Both the position numbers and the translations under genes were made by a program. From the NCBI GenBank assembly GCA_002331625.1, contig DCZN01000078.1:784-64783 (forward strand): a DNA stretch of 64,000 nucleotides. Reading direction: 5' to 3'. Source of the DNA: Nitrospira sp. UBA2083. GTDB taxonomy: Bacteria; Nitrospirota; Nitrospiria; Nitrospirales; Nitrospiraceae. A model generated the notes under the pieces. The model saw only the letters and a list, made by a program, of their open reading frames with translations. It was not told the DNA's origin and made no database searches. This document shows, piece after piece, positions 51,602 to 59,302 of the stretch. The first letter of the stretch is position 1. Each line of letters opens with the position of its first letter.

Positions 51602-52250
51602 AACTTAGCGGGCCACCTTCGGAAGGACTGGGTGAAATTATTGCGGCACGTAGTTCCTCGTACACCTCCATCAGGCGGCTGTCTTCAAGCCGGTAGGACA
51701 AGGTGACCGTGACGACGCCGAACAGGACAACCATGCCTGCGAGTCCGATAATGCCGATGCCCAAAAACGTCGCGCCTACTGTCGCAAACCCACCTTCCAT
51801 TGCATATTGAACCACGAACGTCAGCGATCCCACCAAGACGATCACAAACCAGATGAGGGTGATAAGCGCCGATGACCAGGGGACACGCTTCACGCACCGC
51901 GTTCCCAGACCGTGATCTTGGGAATACAGCTGAATGAGGCCTTTCACCGGCCAAGCCGTTCGAAACTTTCGAGAGAACAGCCGGTATTGCGGACGGATGG
52001 CGATGTAGGAGAGCTCGGGGTACAACCATGCCACTCCATGCGGGAGCAGCAACACGCCGTTTGGATCGAATCGATCGCGGACGGTCGTCTGAGTCACTCC
52101 GGGCCACTGATCAAGACGATGTGCGACACGACAGCCATAGCGTACGGCATCAGGGGTCAGTCGAATAAAATACATCCAGTCCCCGACGATCAGTCCAAGG
52201 AACAAGGCGACGGCGAAGAGGCCTGCCAGGATCATGGAGGTAGCTATCAC
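51552..52250 (-). CDS. Multi-pass membrane protein of unknown function
   Basis: A 232-residue inner-membrane protein with one N-terminal helix (MILAGLFAVALFLGLIVGDWMYFI), a soluble loop of about 100 residues (YGCRVAHRLDQWPGVTQTTVRDRFDPNGVLLLPHGVAWLYPELSYIAIRPQYRLFSRKFRTAWPVKGLIQLYSQ), then two helices (ALITLIWFVIVLVGSLTFVVQYA and GATFLGIGIIGLAGMVVLFGVVTVTLSYRL) and a Ser-rich cytoplasmic tail. No family recognised. ATG 52250 is used; ATG 52235 is also in frame. Confidence 0.65.
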   Translation of the reverse strand: MIATSMILAGLFAVALFLGLIVGDWMYFIRLTPDAVRYGCRVAHRLDQWPGVTQTTVRDRFDPNGVLLLPHGVAWLYPELSYIAIRPQYRLFSRKFRTAWPVKGLIQLYSQDHGLGTRCVKRVPWSSALITLIWFVIVLVGSLTFVVQYAMEGGFATVGATFLGIGIIGLAGMVVLFGVVTVTLSYRLEDSRLMEVYEELRAAIISPSPSEGGPLSSTDETSSRNDHTQPAS

Positions 52251-52520
52251 ATAGGGGAGAGCTGCGAATCAAGGCGGGGATGACCAGAACACACTAATTT
52301 TGCATGGGCAAATTTGGCTTGAAAAATGATGTCTGTACCACGAAGAACCTGTTGACTCATGCGGAGGAGTTTGGCTACAGTACGCCGGGCAGCGTTTTCG
52401 GCGGGCCTTGCACTACATGAATTTCCCGCCTCAAACTATCCCCGCGTCGCCATAACGGTTTCTTCCTCTGCAACGTTGCAGTGCGTCGAGACAGGATCGG
52501 AAGAGGTTTTGGAGGACAGT

Positions 52521-53258
52521 ATGGATCCCGATAAGATTGAACGTGTGTACACCTCCTACGCGGGGTTCTACGACAAAGTGTTCGGTAAGGTATTCCATGA
52601 AGGGCGTGAGTCGGCCATCAGGAATCTCAACGTGCAGCCTGATGAGCAGATTCTTGAAGTCGGTGTGGGGACCGGACTCGCCCTTCCGATGTATCCGCGT
52701 CATTGCCGCATTGTTGGAATCGATGTGTCCGAAGGGATGTTGGCGAGGGCGAAAGAGAAAGCGGCAGCCCACAGCCTTGATCATGTCCAGCTTCACCGGA
52801 TGGACGCCGGCGCGATGCAATTTGATGATGATAGCTTCGATACGGTCGTGGCCGCCTACGTCGTGACGGCGGTGCCGGACTATCGGAAGGTCGTTGATGA
52901 AATGATTCGAGTCTGCCGTCCGGGTGGCCGAATTATCATGCTCAATCACTTCAGCAACGGCAACAAGGTGATTGCAGCTGTCGAAAAAGTGATCTCTCCA
53001 TTGACGAAGCATTTAGGGTGGCGCACGGATCTGTCTCTCAATACCGTGCTGGAAGGGACGTCGCTCCGCATCGCTCGGAATCAACGGGTGAACCCATTGC
53101 GACTGTGGGCCCTTGTGGAGTGTATCAACGGGAAGGGCCAGCGGACGAATGGACATGGGACCGCGCATGCGGTCTCCGATTATGTGAATGGCAACGGAAC
53201 CCCTTCATATTCTAACGGGAATGGCAACGGGCACTATTCCCCCGAACACGCGCATTAA
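52521..53258 (+). CDS. SAM-dependent methyltransferase, PmtA-like
   Basis: A 245-residue class I methyltransferase from ATG 52521 with GGAGGACAGT in front; the frame is open back to 52359 but that part does not resemble the family. Motifs: DPDKIERVYTSYAGFYDKVFGKVFHEGRESAIRNL, ILEVGVGTGLALPMYP (motif I), IVGIDVSEGMLARAKEK, DDSFDTVVAAYVVTAVPDYRKVVDEMIRVCRPGGRIIML and a WRTDLSLNTVLEGTSL tail, the pattern of phosphatidylethanolamine N-methyltransferase. It may make phosphatidylcholine or its precursors. An unusual C-terminus rich in Asn-Gly (NGNGTPSYSNGNGNGHYS) follows the domain. Confidence 0.85.
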   Translation: MDPDKIERVYTSYAGFYDKVFGKVFHEGRESAIRNLNVQPDEQILEVGVGTGLALPMYPRHCRIVGIDVSEGMLARAKEKAAAHSLDHVQLHRMDAGAMQFDDDSFDTVVAAYVVTAVPDYRKVVDEMIRVCRPGGRIIMLNHFSNGNKVIAAVEKVISPLTKHLGWRTDLSLNTVLEGTSLRIARNQRVNPLRLWALVECINGKGQRTNGHGTAHAVSDYVNGNGTPSYSNGNGNGHYSPEHAH

Positions 53259-53292
53259 TTCGCTGCCAACCATTTCCCCCCTCTCACCATTC

Positions 53293-54102
53293 TCATCGTG
53301 AATGGTGTTTCCACGCCAACCAGTTTTCCCACTCTCGGCCGGGGATAATCGTCGTGCCGACGAGGCAATTGCCTGGAAAATGTTGAGTGATCCGCTCAGT
53401 CAGGACTTCCAAGATCCGGCTCATTCGTTGATCTTGAATACCGAATATTCTCAGCATCAGTCCAAAGCCCTGTCCGTCCAGTGGGCCATAGGCCATGACA
53501 TGGACCATGTTGTCTCCGCGCATTGAGAATTTGTCCGCTGGACGCAGGCTTCCTTCCCACTGCACCGCCGGATGAATTGCGGCCGACCGTTTGGCTTCAC
53601 ACCAGGCACAGGGCAGACCAGCCTGGCCCAACTCGTCCAACAACCATTGAACGGAGGGGCCATCCGTCGTTTGACCTTGAAAGGTCCATCGAGCGAGTTC
53701 TGCGGCTTGCTGGGCCGTGACGAACGGCACGGTAAGTTCCTCCAAGTAAGCCTCATCACAGACGACATAGAGCTCGCCTTGAGGATCAAACCAGAAGCGC
53801 AGTTTTCCCGCGCTGAGTTCCGTTTGAATCACACCGAGCGAGGAGCAATCCGCGCCGTCCTGTTCGAAGACTGAAAAGTCTGTGACGCCGGTCATGGTGA
53901 GCTTGGCCACTCGAACGAGTCCCCGCACCGCATAGCGGATGGTCACTGTGATCGTGGTTCCAGCTGGGATCTCCCGACCGGTACCCTCATCGAAAAGGCG
54001 GCGCTTGGAGATCTGCACATCGGTCACATAGCCGGAGCGGAACCCACCCGTATGGCCGATCAGCCATCGGAGATCTTCCGTAGTTTTGATGGTGTGCTCC
54101 AT
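53293..54102 (-). CDS. Hypothetical protein
   Basis: A 269-residue soluble protein that I do not recognise. ATG 54102. Alternating strand-like segments: RSGYVTDVQISKRRLF, GTTITVTIRYAVRGLVRVAKLTMTGVTDFSVFEQDG, and ELTVPFVTAQQAAELARWTFQGQTTDG; later HVMAYGPLDGQGFGLMLRIFGIQDQRMSRILEVLTERIT. No signal peptide, membrane helix or catalytic motif. The well-formed start and codon pattern support a real gene. It converges with the methyltransferase gene and follows the next methyltransferase-like gene in the same direction after 33 bases. Confidence 0.65.
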   Translation of the reverse strand: MEHTIKTTEDLRWLIGHTGGFRSGYVTDVQISKRRLFDEGTGREIPAGTTITVTIRYAVRGLVRVAKLTMTGVTDFSVFEQDGADCSSLGVIQTELSAGKLRFWFDPQGELYVVCDEAYLEELTVPFVTAQQAAELARWTFQGQTTDGPSVQWLLDELGQAGLPCAWCEAKRSAAIHPAVQWEGSLRPADKFSMRGDNMVHVMAYGPLDGQGFGLMLRIFGIQDQRMSRILEVLTERITQHFPGNCLVGTTIIPGREWENWLAWKHHSR

Positions 54103-54135
54103 GGAACCAATTGTAGCGCAGGTAGGGATGCACAG

Positions 54136-54999
54136 CTAGGCTGGTGGGTGCATCCAGCAGGAAAGCACGGGAGCCGGAATCCGCGGGCGTAAGATCGGTC
54201 TCAGTTCGCAGGACCTGTGTCGTACTAAGCCGGCCTTCCGGCACCAAGCTGCTGCGATGGATGCTTCTCTTCTCCCTTGGTTCACCATGAGGAACAGACC
54301 GTGAGGCTGTAGGTTGTGCGCCACTTGTGAGAAGAGAGCATGCGGCGTGAAGAGAGAAAGCGGCATGCGCCAAGCGAGTACTGGATTCGGTGTGACAAAA
54401 GGATACCATGCTATGACAGTGTGTGCAGGACGATTGTACCTAGAGTAGTCGCGGATGAGGAACTCTGTCTTCGGAAGGTTTTCGATATAACCACGTGCGT
54501 AATCGAGGCGACTGTATCCATTGAGGTAAATCCGATGCCCCTCTACTTCGATGCCGACCAGCTCGGTTGGCCGAAAGAAGGTATGCAAGACCGGTGCATA
54601 CCAAAAGTTACTCGGCCCGATATCCTGTACCACGCCGCCGGTCAGGACTGGTAATTTCAAAGCCGACCAGGCTTGGTCGAGTATGTCGAGATAGTCGTAC
54701 TGTTTCAGCGCGGTCGCCTGTGTCGCTCTGTCTTCAAACCGTACGCGGAAATGCCGTTGTAGGGAAGCGATCCGCTCGTGCTGAATTCCACTCAGGTCGC
54801 GCAGTTCCTTTGCCGGACGCTCTCGATAGGTTCCTCGTGACCAGGCGACTCGCTCCCCGAGGTGGTACCAGAAGCTGTGATATCGGGAGCGTAACAGTTG
54901 CGGAAACGAATAACGCGGAGCCACGGATTCAGGGAGCGGCGGCAGTTCTGAGAGGCTGTCGCCAACGAGATGTTTGACCTGTGTGGCTGTGGCAGGCAT
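54136..54999 (-). CDS. Class I methyltransferase-like protein
   Basis: A 287-residue protein whose central part looks like a SAM-binding Rossmann fold: VVQDIGPSNFWYAPVLHTFFRPTELVGIEVEGHRIY (motif I DxGxxN and the acidic Glu at strand 2), TEFLIRDYSRYNRPAHTVIAWYPFVTPNPVLAW and LQPHGLFLMVNQGRREASIAAAWCRKAGL. An N-terminal helical region (PQLLRSRYHSFWYHLGERVAW) may be a substrate cap. The family and substrate are unknown; assignment as a methyltransferase is inference from the motif pattern. The gene lies between two hypothetical genes on the same strand. Confidence 0.6.
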   Translation of the reverse strand: MPATATQVKHLVGDSLSELPPLPESVAPRYSFPQLLRSRYHSFWYHLGERVAWSRGTYRERPAKELRDLSGIQHERIASLQRHFRVRFEDRATQATALKQYDYLDILDQAWSALKLPVLTGGVVQDIGPSNFWYAPVLHTFFRPTELVGIEVEGHRIYLNGYSRLDYARGYIENLPKTEFLIRDYSRYNRPAHTVIAWYPFVTPNPVLAWRMPLSLFTPHALFSQVAHNLQPHGLFLMVNQGRREASIAAAWCRKAGLVRHRSCELRPILRPRIPAPVLSCWMHPPA

Positions 55000-55078
55000 A
55001 TCGCTTACTCATCGGTCGTTCACGCCATGAGCTGAAGAGCGGAAAGGGAAGGAAAGGAAAAGAAAAGGCAAGGTGCCG
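55000..55078. other. Polypurine/polypyrimidine tract
   Basis: The spacer between two minus-strand genes contains a near-continuous purine run, GAAGAGCGGAAAGGGAAGG and further A/G to 55073 (about 44 bases, one or two interruptions). On the transcribed strand it is a pyrimidine tract just upstream of the 54999 start. Its meaning is unknown; it could affect transcription termination or mRNA leader folding. Confidence 0.4.
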
Positions 55079-55585
55079 CTAGGCAGAGAGAGTACGCACG
55101 AATTGCTCAGGGTGTTCGGGGGTCACGAGCCATGGTCGATCCCTCTTTCGCTCAATCCAGACAAATCGATCTGTGCGGGAGACATACATCTGCACAAGGC
55201 CGTGCCGCTTGGTCCATAGCCACCCGAATCCACCTCCCGGCCCACCAGCACCGACTCGTAGGCTCCAACCGAGTTCCTGTCTTAATTCGTCTGGGTTCAA
55301 GAGCCGAATGCCGGAAATGCTTTCACGAGCAATCTCTCGATACTTCATGGGCCAGATTACCTCGAGTGAACACTCCCGTACGACAAAACAGCTTGGTCTG
55401 AAACGCAGCCAGACCCAAACATAAAGGATAATGACCAGTACGCCTGGAGCAAAATGGAAGCGGAACCCAAGCCATACGGCGATGAAGAAACTCACTGGCA
55501 GTGCGAGAAGCACGAGGGTGATGACACGGATACTAGGAGACATCGGAGCGAGATGAAACGTCTTCGCGGAGGGATGGGTATCCAT
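55079..55585 (-). CDS. Membrane protein with bacterial PH-like domain
   Basis: A 168-residue protein with two adjacent hydrophobic helices (SIRVITLVLLALPVSFFIAVWLGFRF and APGVLVIILYVWVWLRF) followed by a cytoplasmic beta-rich domain: PSCFVVRECSLEVIWPMKYREIARESISGIRLLNPDELRQELGWSLRVGAGGPGGGFGWLWTKRHGLVQMYVSRTDRFVWIERKRDRPWLVTPEHPEQFVRTL. The last part, with the TPEHPEQF motif, is the pattern of bacterial PH-domain membrane proteins. Function not known. The stop lies near a purine-rich spacer. Confidence 0.75.
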   Translation of the reverse strand: MDTHPSAKTFHLAPMSPSIRVITLVLLALPVSFFIAVWLGFRFHFAPGVLVIILYVWVWLRFRPSCFVVRECSLEVIWPMKYREIARESISGIRLLNPDELRQELGWSLRVGAGGPGGGFGWLWTKRHGLVQMYVSRTDRFVWIERKRDRPWLVTPEHPEQFVRTLSA

Positions 55586-55610
55586 CAGTCACAGGAGGAA
55601 TAAAAGTGGA

Positions 55611-56126
55611 TCAGTCGGCTCTGACCAGCAACAGTTGATACGCTGCCAGATCACGTGAAGAGTGGCAACAGAAGATCACTTCTCTGATTATGGGAAATTC
55701 CGCTATGGAAGCGCGAAGAGTGGTCACCGCAATGTTGGCTGCGAGGTCGATCGGATAGCCGTGGATGCCGGTGCTGATACTGGGGAAGGCGATGGTTTGA
55801 ATTCCGGCACCGGCAGCAAGTTCAAGACAACGTCGATAACAGGATGCCAGCAGATTCGGTTCGCCGGAATCTCCACCATCCCACAGCGGACCGACCGCAT
55901 GAATGACGTACCGCGCAGGTAGACCGTAGCCTTTGGTCAACCTAGCATCGCCCGCTGAACAGGAACCGAGCATCAGGCAGGCTTGTGCTAACTCCGGCCC
56001 TGCAACACGATGAATAGCTCCACAAACCCCACCGCTCGGAAGCAACGACGCATGGGCAGCATTGACGATCGCGTCAACATGAAGGGTGGTAATGTCAGCA
56101 AGGATGGCGTGGAGGGTTGTGGGCAT
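55611..56126 (-). CDS. Macro-domain ADP-ribose hydrolase-like protein
   Basis: A 171-residue macro domain protein from ATG 56126 (ATG 56132 and 56147 are in frame). The ADP-ribose binding loop is ITTLHVDAIVNAAHASLLPSGGVCGAIHRVAGPELAQAC (Asn of the NAA motif and the GGVxxAI loop); VIHAVGPLWDGG and TIAFPSISTGIHGYPIDLAA (second loop) complete it. It fits O-acetyl-ADP-ribose deacetylases or ADP-ribosyl hydrolases such as YmdB/TARG-like enzymes, which remove ADP-ribose from proteins or sirtuin products. No ADP-ribosyltransferase lies nearby. Confidence 0.9.
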   Translation of the reverse strand: MPTTLHAILADITTLHVDAIVNAAHASLLPSGGVCGAIHRVAGPELAQACLMLGSCSAGDARLTKGYGLPARYVIHAVGPLWDGGDSGEPNLLASCYRRCLELAAGAGIQTIAFPSISTGIHGYPIDLAANIAVTTLRASIAEFPIIREVIFCCHSSRDLAAYQLLLVRAD

Positions 56127-56664
56127 CACCATGCACTCACAAGTCACGAATTGCTTGGGGGGAACCTCTCGTGCTTCACCAATGCAATCCGTTCACGATG
56201 AATCGGCCGTTCATCTGGCAACTTCCAGCCAACCCGCGAGATCGACGCATGGGCCAGGCCTAGAACCGTCCGCCGGCTGCTTGCTCCAACCCGTTCAGTG
56301 TTGCTTCGTCACCGGGGCCTTCATCGAATATCAGCTTGCGCATCTGGGTTCCCGCTCAATAATATAAAGCGGGACCAGGGGAATGTCGAATTTCTCGATC
56401 TTATGAACGCATCGTCGCCGAATCTCTTCGCCGTGACCGGCCTATATGCATCGATATGGAACGACTCCGGAGGTTTCTCTTTCCAGGCGATAGGATCGTG
56501 GCTAGGTCAACGTGGGAAAGTGATGCGAAAGGCCACAACCTGCATGAGGAAGGGTCGCTCTCTCAATGGGGAGATTATCATTGTGATCCCCTAACGGTAA
56601 GGGCTCTTTAGTTGAGAAGGAATTCGGGATAGAAGAGCCAAGTTGTCTTCCAGAGAGGTGTCAA
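56127..56664. other. Long gap with traces of decayed coding sequence
   Basis: About 540 bases without an intact gene. On the minus strand between about 56440 and 56250 there are short, frame-shifted coding-like pieces (VHKIEKFDIPLVPLYIIE in one frame, stopping, then MRKLIFDEGPGDEATLNGLEQAAGGRF from an overlapping ATG). They look like remnants of one or two small genes. No known family was recognised. Confidence 0.35.
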
Positions 56665-57348
56665 TTGCGTGCTGTTTGCCTCCAGCATGTTCCTTTTGAG
56701 GGACCTGGTGCGTTTGCCAAGGCTCTCGCTAAACGAGGTGTAGGCATTGATTACTGGTTAGTCCCAAAAGATGGACTTCCCAAGGACACTGGCGATCTTC
56801 TGATTGTCATGGGGGGCCCCATGTCGGTGAATGATCCTGATAAGTGGATTGCGGAAGAGACGGCCTTTATCAAGTCCGTACTACAGGCTGGGAAGCCTGT
56901 GATTGGGGTGTGCCTGGGAAGCCAATTCATGGCCAAAGCCTTGGGGGCCACCGTCCGATCAGGCCAGGCGCTCGAAATCGGTATGACGCCTGTTCGCCTC
57001 ACCGAGGCGGGGAAACAAGACTCGGTGTTTGGGGCTGGCCCCGACATGTTCAATGTTTTTGAGTGGCACGGGGAAATTTTTGACCTGCCGAATGACTGTG
57101 CGCCGTTGGCTGGCTCCGACATCGCACCGCTGCAGGCGTTTCGGTATGGCGATCGTGCGTATGGCCTTCTTTTTCACTTGGAAATGGAGGAGAGTGGGAT
57201 CGACTCCCTCTGTCGTGAATGTGCCCCAGATTTGATGAAGGCTTGTCTTACAGCCCAACAGGTCAAATCAACCGCTCTCCCACAGCTTCCGCAGCTCCAT
57301 CACACAGCAGATCGGCTGATCGGATCTCTGCTGGCTTCCACACGTTGA
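56665..57348 (+). CDS. Class I glutamine amidotransferase-like protein
   Basis: A 227-residue GATase1 protein starting at TTG 56665 with GAGAGGTG in front. The canonical N-terminus MRAVCLQHVPFEGPGAF is present; the nucleophile is the Cys in PVIGVCLGSQFMAKALG; FEWHGEIF supports the fold; the His and Glu are in YGLLFHLEMEE. Similar stand-alone proteins (GMP synthase GATase-like, YfeJ-type) have unknown substrates or hydrolyse gamma-glutamyl compounds. It is followed by dapL after a hairpin spacer; the adjacency may reflect nitrogen or amino-acid metabolism but no link is established. Confidence 0.88.
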   Translation: MRAVCLQHVPFEGPGAFAKALAKRGVGIDYWLVPKDGLPKDTGDLLIVMGGPMSVNDPDKWIAEETAFIKSVLQAGKPVIGVCLGSQFMAKALGATVRSGQALEIGMTPVRLTEAGKQDSVFGAGPDMFNVFEWHGEIFDLPNDCAPLAGSDIAPLQAFRYGDRAYGLLFHLEMEESGIDSLCRECAPDLMKACLTAQQVKSTALPQLPQLHHTADRLIGSLLASTR

Positions 57349-57388
57349 TTGCTGCCGCCGTACTGAAGTAACCTAGCACCCTTAGCCC

Positions 57389-57450
57389 GAAAGTGGAAAA
57401 GTTCGAAGGTTCAGTCCTACGCTTGTCAACTTTCAAACCTTTCAACTTTC
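57389..57450. repeat. Intergenic inverted repeat of GAAAGTTGAAAG-type words
   Basis: GAAAGTGGAAAAGTTCGAAGGTT (57389-57411) pairs with 57428-57450; 19 of 23 positions are complementary. It lies between the amidotransferase and dapL genes on the same strand. Same layout as the other spacer hairpins in this window (stop-proximal, built of short repeated words), but with different words. Confidence 0.6.
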
Positions 57451-57486
57451 CCATCTGCAACTGTTTTCGAAAGGAGCGAGTGAAAC

Positions 57487-58662
57487 ATGGCCGGTTTTCC
57501 GATCGAAGTCGCGACCAGAATCAAGACCCTGCCTCCCTATTTGTTTGCTGCGATCGATAAAATGAAGCAAGAGGCGATCGCACGTGGAGTGGACATTATC
57601 AACCTCGGTATCGGCGATCCCGATTTACCGACCCCGATGCCGATCATCGAAAGTTTGGCGAAGGCGGCCAAAGATCCGAAGCATCATCAGTATCCGTCTT
57701 ATGAAGGTATGCTCTCGTTCAGAAAAGCCGTCGCCGGCTGGTATATGCGTCGTTTTAACGTGACGCTCGATCCCGCCAATGAGGTTCTCACGCTGATCGG
57801 GTCGAAAGAGGGCATTGGGCATATTCATCTCGCATTTGTTGACCCCGGTGATGTCGTTCTGGTTCCGAGCCCCGGCTATCCGGTGTATCCCGTCGGCACG
57901 AGCTTCTGTGGCGGCCAGTCCCATTTCATGCCGCTGACCAAGGCCAATGGATTTTTGCCTGATCTCACTGCGATTCCGAAAGATGTCGCCAAGAAAGCCA
58001 AGTTAATGTGGCTGAACTCGCCCAACAATCCAACATCAGTCGTCATGACGAAGGACTACTTCAAGCGGGCGATTGAGTTCGCCCGGGACTATCAGATCAT
58101 CATCTGCCATGATGCGGCCTACTCGGAAATCTACTACGACGGCAAACGCCCGGCGAGTTTTATGGAAGTGGAGGGAGCCAAGGATGTCGGTGTGGAGTTC
58201 CATTCTCTCTCGAAGACGTATAACATGACCGGTTGGCGCCTCGGGTTTGTCGTCGGCAACAAAGACGTTCTGGCCGGCCTCGGCAAGGTCAAGAGCAACC
58301 TCGACTCCGGCTGTTTCGAGGCCGTTCAAGAGGCCGGGATTACAGCGTTGGGTTTAGACAACTCTGTCACCGACGGCATCCGAACGATCTACCAGGGGCG
58401 CCGCGATACGCTTGTTCCCGGGCTTAAGCAGTTAGGATTGGACGTGGATGCGCCACCAGCCGCGTTCTACATCTGGGTGACGGTGCCGAAGGGCTACACG
58501 TCCACGTCTTTCACCGCGCATCTGCTGGAAAAGGCAGGGATCGTGACAACGCCGGGCAACGGCTTCGGCGCACCGGGCGAAGGCTATGTCCGCATGACGG
58601 TCTGCACGACCAAAGAGCGGTTGGCAGAGGCAGTCGAGCGGATTAAGAAGGTGGGATTCTAA
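57487..58662 (+). CDS. dapL: LL-diaminopimelate aminotransferase (DapL-type)
   Basis: A 391-residue class I/II aminotransferase that best fits DapL, which converts tetrahydrodipicolinate directly to LL-diaminopimelate for lysine and peptidoglycan. Family segments: RIKTLPPYLFAAIDKMKQEAIARGVDIINLGIGDPDLPTP, YPSYEGMLSFRKAVAGWYMRRF, SKEGIGHIHLAFVDPGDVVLVPSPGYPVYPVGT, MWLNSPNNPTSVV and the PLP Lys in VEFHSLSKTYNMTGWRLGF. AAGGAGCGAGTGAAAC precedes the ATG. A general aspartate-type aminotransferase is the alternative but the N-terminus fits DapL. Confidence 0.85.
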   Translation: MAGFPIEVATRIKTLPPYLFAAIDKMKQEAIARGVDIINLGIGDPDLPTPMPIIESLAKAAKDPKHHQYPSYEGMLSFRKAVAGWYMRRFNVTLDPANEVLTLIGSKEGIGHIHLAFVDPGDVVLVPSPGYPVYPVGTSFCGGQSHFMPLTKANGFLPDLTAIPKDVAKKAKLMWLNSPNNPTSVVMTKDYFKRAIEFARDYQIIICHDAAYSEIYYDGKRPASFMEVEGAKDVGVEFHSLSKTYNMTGWRLGFVVGNKDVLAGLGKVKSNLDSGCFEAVQEAGITALGLDNSVTDGIRTIYQGRRDTLVPGLKQLGLDVDAPPAAFYIWVTVPKGYTSTSFTAHLLEKAGIVTTPGNGFGAPGEGYVRMTVCTTKERLAEAVERIKKVGF

Positions 58663-58667
58663 AAATT

Positions 58668-58740
58668 CGTGAGACGTAAGGGAAAGATAGCGCTCAATTC
58701 CTTTGCTTTAACACCGTACGCCTGACACCTCATCCCTAGC
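58668..58740. repeat. Intergenic repeat, sister of 1736-1815
   Basis: Begins six bases after the dapL stop. CGTGAGACGT (58668-58677) is the exact reverse complement of 1801-1810, and CGCCTGACACCTCA (58719-58732) differs at one base from 1781-1794. Both arms resemble the atpD-atpC spacer, so the two are copies of one element. Pairing within this copy is weak. Confidence 0.5.
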
Positions 58741-58750
58741 GGTATTGTTT

Positions 58751-59302
58751 ATGGAGACGGTCTTCATCGGATTCGGATCGAACGTCGGCGATCGGGTTGA
58801 TTTTTGCGATCGAGCGGTGACGTTGCTCAGTCTCCTTCCCCATTCGCGGCTCATAGGCGTCTCTCTGTTATATGAAACAGAGCCGGTCCGAGACCGGACT
58901 GATCCTGGGGAGGGTTGGTTTTTGAATGGGGTGGTACAGCTGGAAACAGATATCAGGCCCCGCAGTCTTCTCACGACCCTCCAAGAAATAGAACGCGCCC
59001 TCGGTCGGGACGATGACAACCGGTCCGGTCCTCGTACGATCGACCTCGACATCCTCTTTTACGGCGAACAGGTGATGAAGGAACCAGGATTGACGATTCC
59101 CCATCCTCGTCTTCACCAACGCCGATTCGTCCTCATGCCGATGAATGAACTTGATCCGCTGTGGATCCATCCCACACTGAAACAGTCTGTGGCACAGTTA
59201 TTGACCGACATCACGGACCAATCACAAGTGCGTCTGCTGTTTCCTCAGCCATCCACGAGGTATGGCTCGCGTCCCGCCTGCAGCTCGCCGTTCGGCTCAT
59301 GA
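58751..59302 (+). CDS. folK: 2-amino-4-hydroxy-6-hydroxymethyldihydropteridine diphosphokinase
   Basis: FolK (183 residues from ATG 58751) transfers pyrophosphate from ATP to 6-hydroxymethyl-7,8-dihydropterin in folate synthesis. Motifs: VFIGFGSNVGDRVDF, SLLYETEPV, GWFLNGVVQLETDIRPRSLL, LGRDDDNRSGPRTIDLDILFYGEQV and IPHPRLHQRRFVLMPMNELDP. The stop overlaps the panC start (ATGA at 59299-59302). The folK-panC junction links folate and pantothenate synthesis, a common arrangement. Confidence 0.94.
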   Translation: METVFIGFGSNVGDRVDFCDRAVTLLSLLPHSRLIGVSLLYETEPVRDRTDPGEGWFLNGVVQLETDIRPRSLLTTLQEIERALGRDDDNRSGPRTIDLDILFYGEQVMKEPGLTIPHPRLHQRRFVLMPMNELDPLWIHPTLKQSVAQLLTDITDQSQVRLLFPQPSTRYGSRPACSSPFGS

